This document shows, in pieces, positions 59,337-64,000 of a stretch of 64,000 nt of DNA. The position numbers and the translations under genes are program-made. The notes beneath the pieces were generated by a model. The model did not search any database and had not been told where the DNA came from. It worked only from the letters and a program-made list of their open reading frames with translations. Position 1 is the first letter of the stretch. Each line of letters starts with the position of its first letter. The DNA comes from DATBAX01 sp963723765 (lineage in GTDB: Bacteria > Acidobacteriota > Terriglobia > Terriglobales > Acidobacteriaceae), in contig CAVRSD010000006.1 of assembly GCA_963723765.1 (NCBI GenBank), positions 1-64,000 on the forward strand, read 5' to 3'.

Positions 59337-61127
59337 ATGCACGAGGTTTCCACACACACGACGCCACACGGTCCGCCAACCAGTTTCATTCGGAAGCACA
59401 TTTTCAGCGTTGACCATAAAGTGATCGGACGGCAGTACTACGACTTGGGCTTGACCGCGGTCATCATCGGGATGGTTCTTTCGTGGCTGATGCGCATCCA
59501 TCTGGTTTGGCCTGGCTGGGGAATTCCCGGGGTGCAGTGGCTGTCGAACGTCGGCGCTCCGGGTGGCGTAATCACCCCTGAGTACTATCTACAATTAATG
59601 ACTATGCACGGCACGTTGATGGTTTTCTTCGTCCTAACTAATGTGCCTTTTGCAGGTTTCGGCAATTACTTCCTGCCCATCCAGATCGGCGCCGAGGACA
59701 TGGCGTTTCCACGCTTTAATATGATGTCGTTTTGGGTAACGTTTGTAGGTTTTCTGGTTCTGGTCGCGGCGTTTTTTGTGGGGGACGGCCCGCCCCTCGC
59801 TGGTTGGACCGCCTACGCTCCATTGAGCGCGATGGGAAAGATCACCGGCCCCGGGGAAGGCACAGGGCAGACTCTGTGGGCGATTTCGATTGCTATCTTC
59901 TGCGTTGGTCAGTTGCTTGGTTCTCTAAATTTCATCTCTACCACGCTTGATCTTCGCACCAAAGGCATGACGTTGATGCGCATGCCGATATCCACCTGGG
60001 CTTGGTTCATTACTTCTTGCATCGGGTTGTTGGCCTTCGCCGTGCTGCTGCCAGCCTGCATCCTGCTTATTCTGGATCGCGTGGCGGGCACGAGTTTCTT
60101 TGTCCCCGGCGGTCTCGTAGTCAATGATCAGTTGCAACCACATTCAGGCGGATCGACGCTGCTTTGGCAGCACTTGTTCTGGTTCTTCGGACATCCCGAG
60201 GTGTACATCGCCATTCTGCCGGCGGCCGGAATTGTTTCTCACATCTTGATGAACAGCTATCGCAGACCGCTGCTCAGCCATAAAGTGGTGATCTATTGCA
60301 TGATCGCCATCGGCTTTCTCAGTTACATGGTCTGGGGTCACCACATGTTTGTCAGCGGGATGAATCCATTTTCCTCGCTGGTGTTCTCGTTTCCAACCCT
60401 GGTGATTACAATCCCAGCCACAATTTTGACACTGATCTGGATTGGCAGTCTTTATGGTTCGAGATTGCAAATCACGGCGGCGTCGCTGTTTGCCTTGGGG
60501 TTTGTCTCCATGTTCGTCAGCGGCGGAGTTAGCGGATTTTTCCTGGCGCAACCATCGCTCGACGTCTACCTTCATGCCACGTATTTCGTTGTGGGGCATT
60601 TCCACATGGTGATGGGCGTAGCGGCGATCTTCGGAATGTTCGCGGGTACTTATTTCTGGTTTCCCAAGATGACGGGACGAATGATGAACGAGGGGCTCGG
60701 AAAACTGCATTTCGTGCTCACTTTCATCGGTAGCTACTGCATCTTTATGCCATTCCATTATCTCGGCATGGCCGGAAACGTTCGCCGCTATTCTTCGTTC
60801 GTCGACGACTACATGGCGCCTCTGATGCCCGTGCATAAATTCATTACAATTGCCGCGCTTTGCACCGGCGCGGTTCAGCTCATTTTTCTATTCAACCTGT
60901 TTTACAGCCGTTTCTGGGGAAAGCCGGCACCGGATAATCCGTGGAATGGCACTTCTCTGGAATGGAGCATGCCGTCTCCGCCTCCTTGGGACAACTTTGG
61001 CGGCAAACATCCGGTGGTTTATCACGATCCCTATCAGTACGGAGTTAAAAGCGCAGCGGGTGCCGATTTCGTGATGCAGGATTCTGCCGAGAAGATTGTT
61101 GGCGAAGTTGCGGGAGGAAGAGTTTAA
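59337..61127 (+). CDS. coxA: Cytochrome c oxidase subunit I
   Basis: 596 residues, the size of aa3-type subunit I, with about 12-14 membrane helices. Landmarks: heme a ligand region MTMHGTLMVFFVL, the CuB/Tyr cross-link helix WFFGHPEVYIAILPAAG, the two His in VWGHHMFVSG and heme ligands near ATYFVVGHFHMVMG. Proton-path residues of the A family are present in part (VY in the HPEVY helix). The C-terminal tail is long and hydrophilic (PWDNFGGKHPVVYHDPYQYG). Catalyses reduction of O2 and proton pumping. Follows subunit II by 54 bases. Confidence 0.96.
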   Translation: MHEVSTHTTPHGPPTSFIRKHIFSVDHKVIGRQYYDLGLTAVIIGMVLSWLMRIHLVWPGWGIPGVQWLSNVGAPGGVITPEYYLQLMTMHGTLMVFFVLTNVPFAGFGNYFLPIQIGAEDMAFPRFNMMSFWVTFVGFLVLVAAFFVGDGPPLAGWTAYAPLSAMGKITGPGEGTGQTLWAISIAIFCVGQLLGSLNFISTTLDLRTKGMTLMRMPISTWAWFITSCIGLLAFAVLLPACILLILDRVAGTSFFVPGGLVVNDQLQPHSGGSTLLWQHLFWFFGHPEVYIAILPAAGIVSHILMNSYRRPLLSHKVVIYCMIAIGFLSYMVWGHHMFVSGMNPFSSLVFSFPTLVITIPATILTLIWIGSLYGSRLQITAASLFALGFVSMFVSGGVSGFFLAQPSLDVYLHATYFVVGHFHMVMGVAAIFGMFAGTYFWFPKMTGRMMNEGLGKLHFVLTFIGSYCIFMPFHYLGMAGNVRRYSSFVDDYMAPLMPVHKFITIAALCTGAVQLIFLFNLFYSRFWGKPAPDNPWNGTSLEWSMPSPPPWDNFGGKHPVVYHDPYQYGVKSAAGADFVMQDSAEKIVGEVAGGRV

Positions 61128-61130
61128 GAC

Positions 61131-61802
61131 ATGGTAACGACACTGCATGAACCGCCAAAGGCCGGCCCGGATTCACCGCGCCTCGGCGCAGGATCGGGAG
61201 GAGGCTGGCGAAGTTTGGTTCCGGCAGACGGAATTCTTCGAACGACCTCTGATCACTCTCCCGAGCCGTCTCGAACTGGCGTCTGGGTGGGACTTGCGGC
61301 GATTGCAATGTTATTTGCCGCGTTCACCAGCGCTCTGCTGGTTCGCCAGGGCTCGACCGACTGGCAGCACTTCGCGTTGCCGCGCATTCTGTATCTCAAT
61401 ACTGTGCTGCTCTTTGCCAGCAGCATCACGCTCGAAGTGGCGCGTCGCCGTGTGGCTTCCTTCATGGGCGGTCGAGCCACGAAAATCGCTGTGCCACTTG
61501 GCTGGCTTTACGCAACTCTGGCCTTGGGACTGCTTTTCGTTGCCGGACAATATGAGGCGTGGTTGCAACTGAGATCGCATGGATTGTATCTACCGACCAA
61601 TCCCAGCAGTTCGTTTTTCTATGTATTCACCTCGGTGCACGTCTTGCATGTGCTGGGAGGTCTGGGCGGGTTGATGGCGGTCATCAGCAAGCTCAAGCGC
61701 CTGATCTTGCGTCGCAGCACGCTGGACGCGACCTCGCACTATTGGCATTTCATGGACATTCTTTGGCTATACCTGCTTTTGATTCTTTGGACGAAATTCT
61801 GA
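61131..61802 (+). CDS. coxC: Cytochrome c oxidase subunit III, first copy
   Basis: 223 residues, start three bases after subunit I, with GGAGGAAG upstream. Five membrane helices, including VGLAAIAMLFAAFTSALLVR, ILYLNTVLLFASSITLEVAR, VPLGWLYATLALGLLFVAGQ, FFYVFTSVHVLHVLGGLGGL and HFMDILWLYLLLILW. The HVLHVLGG and WHFMDILW helices are standard for subunit III, which stabilises oxygen access to subunit I. It lacks the first two helices of the seven-helix form. It is tandem with a second subunit III-like gene. Confidence 0.9.
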   Translation: MVTTLHEPPKAGPDSPRLGAGSGGGWRSLVPADGILRTTSDHSPEPSRTGVWVGLAAIAMLFAAFTSALLVRQGSTDWQHFALPRILYLNTVLLFASSITLEVARRRVASFMGGRATKIAVPLGWLYATLALGLLFVAGQYEAWLQLRSHGLYLPTNPSSSFFYVFTSVHVLHVLGGLGGLMAVISKLKRLILRRSTLDATSHYWHFMDILWLYLLLILWTKF

Positions 61803-61804
61803 CC

Positions 61805-62455
61805 ATGCATTCCGTAGGAGGCACGGTGAGCCAGGCCGATTTGACGATGGGTGAACATCCGACGGGCACGATGGAAGCGTCTCCGTTTGCGATTCCTTCC
61901 AAAAAACTGGTGATGTGGCTGTTCATCATCTCAGACTCCATCACCTTCGGGGCCCTGCTGTATGGCTACGGTTACCTTCGGCATGCCTCGCCGAATTGGC
62001 CGCATTATTTCCGGTTCAGCCCCAGCATCATCAATGTCATGGTGATGACGTTTGTTCTGGTCACCAGCAGCTTGACTATGCTGATTGGTGTTGATGCTGC
62101 GAAATCGGGGAACAAGCCAAAAGCAATTCGCTGGGCCTTCGTAACGGTCGCCGGCGGAATCCTATTTGCCGTCCTGCATATTCGCGAGTGGATGAACCTG
62201 ATTAGCGAAGGATTGCGACCTGCGGAGAATCCATGGGGCTCAAGCCTGTTTGGAGCGACATTTTTTGGCATCACTGGAATGCACCTGTTGCATGTCCTCA
62301 TCGGAGTGGTCGCCATTACAGTAGTGACCCTACGCTACAAGCGCGGCCGCTATAACGCCGATGACATGGAGATCTGGGGGCTGTACTGGCACTTTGTGGA
62401 TTTGGTGTGGATGTTCGTTGTACCGCTGGTCTACCTGTTGAACGTCGCTCGCTAG
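61805..62455 (+). CDS. Cytochrome c oxidase subunit III, second copy
   Basis: 216 residues from the ATG at 61805, two bases after the first copy ends. Five membrane helices: LVMWLFIISDSITFGALLYG, VMVMTFVLVTSSLTMLIGVD, WAFVTVAGGILFAVLHIREW, FGATFFGITGMHLLHVLIGV and YWHFVDLVWMFVVPLVYLLN. The family motifs GMHLLHVLIG and YWHFVDLVWMFVVPLVY are better kept than in the first copy. The two differ greatly in sequence, so this is an old duplication. Both may be present in one complex, or one may be a specialised subunit. Confidence 0.9.
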   Translation: MHSVGGTVSQADLTMGEHPTGTMEASPFAIPSKKLVMWLFIISDSITFGALLYGYGYLRHASPNWPHYFRFSPSIINVMVMTFVLVTSSLTMLIGVDAAKSGNKPKAIRWAFVTVAGGILFAVLHIREWMNLISEGLRPAENPWGSSLFGATFFGITGMHLLHVLIGVVAITVVTLRYKRGRYNADDMEIWGLYWHFVDLVWMFVVPLVYLLNVAR

Positions 62456-62475
62456 GGAAGGCTCCGGAGAAAGAC

Positions 62476-62784
62476 ATGAATACGGCTGAAAAACGAAGCA
62501 ACGGACTCGCCACATATCTGATGATTTATGTCCTCATCTTGGCTATCGCTGGATTACAGGTGGTCCTGGCGTACACCGCATCCGGACTACAGCAATTTGT
62601 GATCATGATGGTTTTTGCCGTGATCCAGGCGGCGCTTGCGATAACATTCTTCATGCACATGCGGACGGAACGCCGCAGTCTGTTCCTGTTGCTCATTCCA
62701 GCGACCATCTTTGTGTTGCTAATGATGAACATGATCTGGTCCGATAGCTTTCGAATATCGCACGGCGCGCCCTTTACGCACTAA
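62476..62784 (+). CDS. Cytochrome c oxidase subunit IV (CtaF/CoxD type)
   Basis: 102 residues from the ATG at 62476. Three membrane helices (MIYVLILAIAGLQVVLAYTA, FVIMMVFAVIQAALAITFFM, LFLLLIPATIFVLLMMNMIW). The segment AITFFMHMRTERR is characteristic of prokaryotic subunit IV. It lies 20 bases after the second subunit III gene and closes the structural part of the operon. Confidence 0.9.
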   Translation: MNTAEKRSNGLATYLMIYVLILAIAGLQVVLAYTASGLQQFVIMMVFAVIQAALAITFFMHMRTERRSLFLLLIPATIFVLLMMNMIWSDSFRISHGAPFTH

Positions 62785-62808
62785 CCGCCGGATGTAAAAT
62801 AAAGAAAA

Positions 62809-63078
62809 ATGCACGCTCCGAAATTATTTCGATGGTTTAGCCTGGTCGCGGTCCTACTGGTTCTGTCCTCGCTCCCGGCATTTTCCCAGAGCTGCGCCCT
62901 CTGTTACACCCAGGCGGCGGCTTCGGGTGCGCGCTTCATCGCGGCGCTACGCGGCGGAATTCTGGTCCTCGCAATCCCTCCAATGTTCATGTCGGTTGGT
63001 ATCACGGTGATGGCTTATCGGAAGCGCAACCAATTCCATCAGGCTGACGCCGATCAGGAATCCGATCGTAGCTGGTAG
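62809..63078 (+). CDS. Small exported membrane protein at the end of the oxidase operon
   Basis: 89 residues. Signal peptide (LVAVLLVLSSLPAFSQ) then SCALCYTQAAASG with a C-x2-C pair, one membrane helix (GILVLAIPPMFMSVGITVMA) and a charged tail. The Cys pair just outside the membrane could bind metal or heme-like cofactor or be a disulfide; CALCY lacks the His of a c-type heme site. Its place 24 bases after subunit IV suggests a role with the oxidase, perhaps in copper delivery. No family name can be given. Confidence 0.65.
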   Translation: MHAPKLFRWFSLVAVLLVLSSLPAFSQSCALCYTQAAASGARFIAALRGGILVLAIPPMFMSVGITVMAYRKRNQFHQADADQESDRSW

Positions 63079-63109
63079 CTGGGCGACGGCTGCTATTTTC
63101 TCAGCCCTC

Positions 63110-63475
63110 TCACTTGAAATGCCTTGGCGTTTGTCTGCGCACGAACGTTTTCGCGGCCGGAACTAACAATGAAACGGCAGATTCGATCGGCTCCGTTTCA
63201 CTAATGATCAGGTAGGTGTCGACGAATTCCGCTTTGGCGCGGGTCGTGCAGCATGCGGTGACGCAGTGAGCGACACGCGTACCGCATTGTTCCATCCAGA
63301 CCGCATACAAATCGTCAGAGACGCGCCTTGCGTAAATCTTCGGGACATTTGCGCCGCGCTTTCGGGCGTAGCCATAGGCAAGCTCCCACCAGACTTTGCA
63401 ATTTCCGTGATCTGACTCTTCGGGTTCGGGATTTTGGTGAGCCATTGATCTCGCGAGTTCCTGCACGATCAACAT
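63110..63475 (-). CDS. Unknown cytoplasmic protein
   Basis: 121 residues from the ATG at 63475, whose first seven bases overlap the stop of the small gene upstream (ATGTTGA). Notable parts: NCKVWWELAYGYARKRGANV, IYARRVSDDLYAVWMEQCGT and a Cys cluster HCVTACCTTRAKAEFVDTYL. No signal peptide. Probably co-translated with the upstream gene. A reading as one frameshifted gene with the upstream ORF is also possible. No family recognised. Confidence 0.5.
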   Translation of the reverse strand: MLIVQELARSMAHQNPEPEESDHGNCKVWWELAYGYARKRGANVPKIYARRVSDDLYAVWMEQCGTRVAHCVTACCTTRAKAEFVDTYLIISETEPIESAVSLLVPAAKTFVRRQTPRHFK

Positions 63476-63645
63476 GTGGTCTGAGCTACCGAGAACTGGC
63501 TGACTTCTAGCTCGACCGGTTCGCCCTTCTTGTTCGTGAACGAAATGCATCCACACACCTCGGTTTCCGGCGGCGCATAAATGAGATCATAACCGCAGTT
63601 GGTACGAACAACGTCTCGGAAATGCTCAGATGAACAAATTGTCAT
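63469..63645 (-). CDS. Small Cys-containing protein, unknown
   Basis: 58 residues starting MTICSSEHFRDVVRTNCGYD and continuing TEVCGCISFTNKKGEPVELE to SVAQTTC and a TGA. Five Cys, including a C-G-C pair, could bind a metal. Its stop codon overlaps the next start by seven bases (ATGTTGA). The start has no clear ribosome site. If one base were missing near 63490, the two reading frames would form a single protein of about 175 residues. Confidence 0.4.
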   Translation of the reverse strand: MTICSSEHFRDVVRTNCGYDLIYAPPETEVCGCISFTNKKGEPVELEVSQFSVAQTTC

Positions 63646-63745
63646 CTGCCGGAAAACCTGCGTTAATCTTGCTTGCCTATCGTATTTTCATGGCTCTCAA
63701 ACTCCACGAAGTCACCGCGCCAATCGGAAAAGGGTGAGGTGCAGG

Positions 63746-64000
63746 ATGTTGAAGAAGATTTTTCGAAACCTGCACGGCAGTGTCGTCCCTTGCTTCGTCT
63801 TTTGGGTTTGTTTCTGCAATGTCTTGGCGCCCGCTCTGACCGCTCAGATGCTCGCGATGGGAAGCTTGAAATCGGTTACCGGCGAGTCCGAATCAGGGAA
63901 ACAGGACAATCTGCCGAATGCACCATCCACCGGTGCCGGTGCCAATGCCCCTTCTGTTGCCGACCTCGGCCTATCCCCGGAACAGACTCAGGGAAACGCG
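63746..64000 (+). CDS. Exported protein, incomplete at window end
   Basis: The ATG at 63746 (GAGGTGCAGG upstream) opens a frame still open at base 64000, giving the first 85 residues. Signal peptide-like helix VVPCFVFWVCFCNVLAPALT, then AQMLAMGSLKSVTGESESGK and a Ser/Gly/Pro-rich region ending LGLSPEQTQGNA. Function cannot be told from this part. Confidence 0.6.
   Translation, partial: MLKKIFRNLHGSVVPCFVFWVCFCNVLAPALTAQMLAMGSLKSVTGESESGKQDNLPNAPSTGAGANAPSVADLGLSPEQTQGNA

Noticed and set aside
60144..60836. 230-codon frame antisense to subunit I
   Set aside because: His/Glu-rich translation with no family features; it mirrors the membrane-protein codons on the other strand.

Overview
The window looks like a chromosomal segment of an Acidobacteriota (Terriglobia-type) genome. 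The basis is the combination of three exported VWFA-related proteins of the acidobacterial type, an Oar-like TonB-dependent receptor, a winged-helix/TolB/TPR regulator, remnants of a Ser/Thr kinase-PD40 protein, many small hairpin repeats of one style between genes, and high-GC coding sequence. No taxonomic marker such as 16S rRNA is present, so this is an inference.

Layout. 1-2300: decayed island next to tRNA-Pro(CGG), holding a frameshifted PIN-like gene, a frameshifted DUF2971-like fragment and a RES-domain gene. 2.6-5.4 kb: amino-sugar catabolism (nagA plus a GlmS-type SIS deaminase). 5.4-5.8 kb: two perfect palindromes that look like a variant parS. 5.8-18.8 kb: mostly exported enzymes and unknown proteins (lactonase-type propeller, CehA/McbA hydrolase, Tat-exported FAD oxidoreductase, Ada, frameshifted CBM9-like protein, TPR protein, TatA, DUF481 protein). 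19-29.4 kb: DUF5666 protein plus TonB receptor, a secreted HELAE-motif protein, a G1 glutamic peptidase, a winged-helix/TolB/TPR regulator and a frameshifted KefB-type antiporter. 29.7-39 kb: VWFA-related proteins, an alpha/beta hydrolase, small membrane proteins, a UDG-like protein and an Ig-like surface protein. 39.3-48 kb: PhoU-like protein, DUF4397 lipoprotein, GAF protein, hybrid histidine kinase, then three membrane glycosyltransferases (one GT39, two GT21/HpnI-like). 48.3-51 kb: rnpB with a probable integrase remnant behind it, a STAS protein and a kinase-PD40 pseudogene broken by an inversion. 51-54 kb: cupredoxin-like protein and two SH3 proteins. 54.3-63.1 kb: TetR regulator, operator-rich promoter, a fused monoheme cytochrome-porin of Cyc2-like architecture, a diheme cytochrome c, a blue-copper-like protein, and a full aa3-type cytochrome c oxidase operon with two tandem subunit III genes.

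The most coherent system is the last block. Gene order gives an outer-membrane cytochrome-porin, periplasmic electron carriers (diheme cytochrome c, cupredoxin) and a terminal oxidase, all on one strand behind a TetR-controlled promoter. This could carry electrons from outside the cell to oxygen. Whether the cytochrome-porin is an Fe(II) oxidase cannot be told from sequence alone.

Several genes (the PIN-like gene, DUF2971-like fragment, CBM9-like protein, KefB-type antiporter and kinase-PD40 remnant) carry frameshifts. For single-frameshift cases sequencing error cannot be excluded; the multiply broken ones look like real decay.
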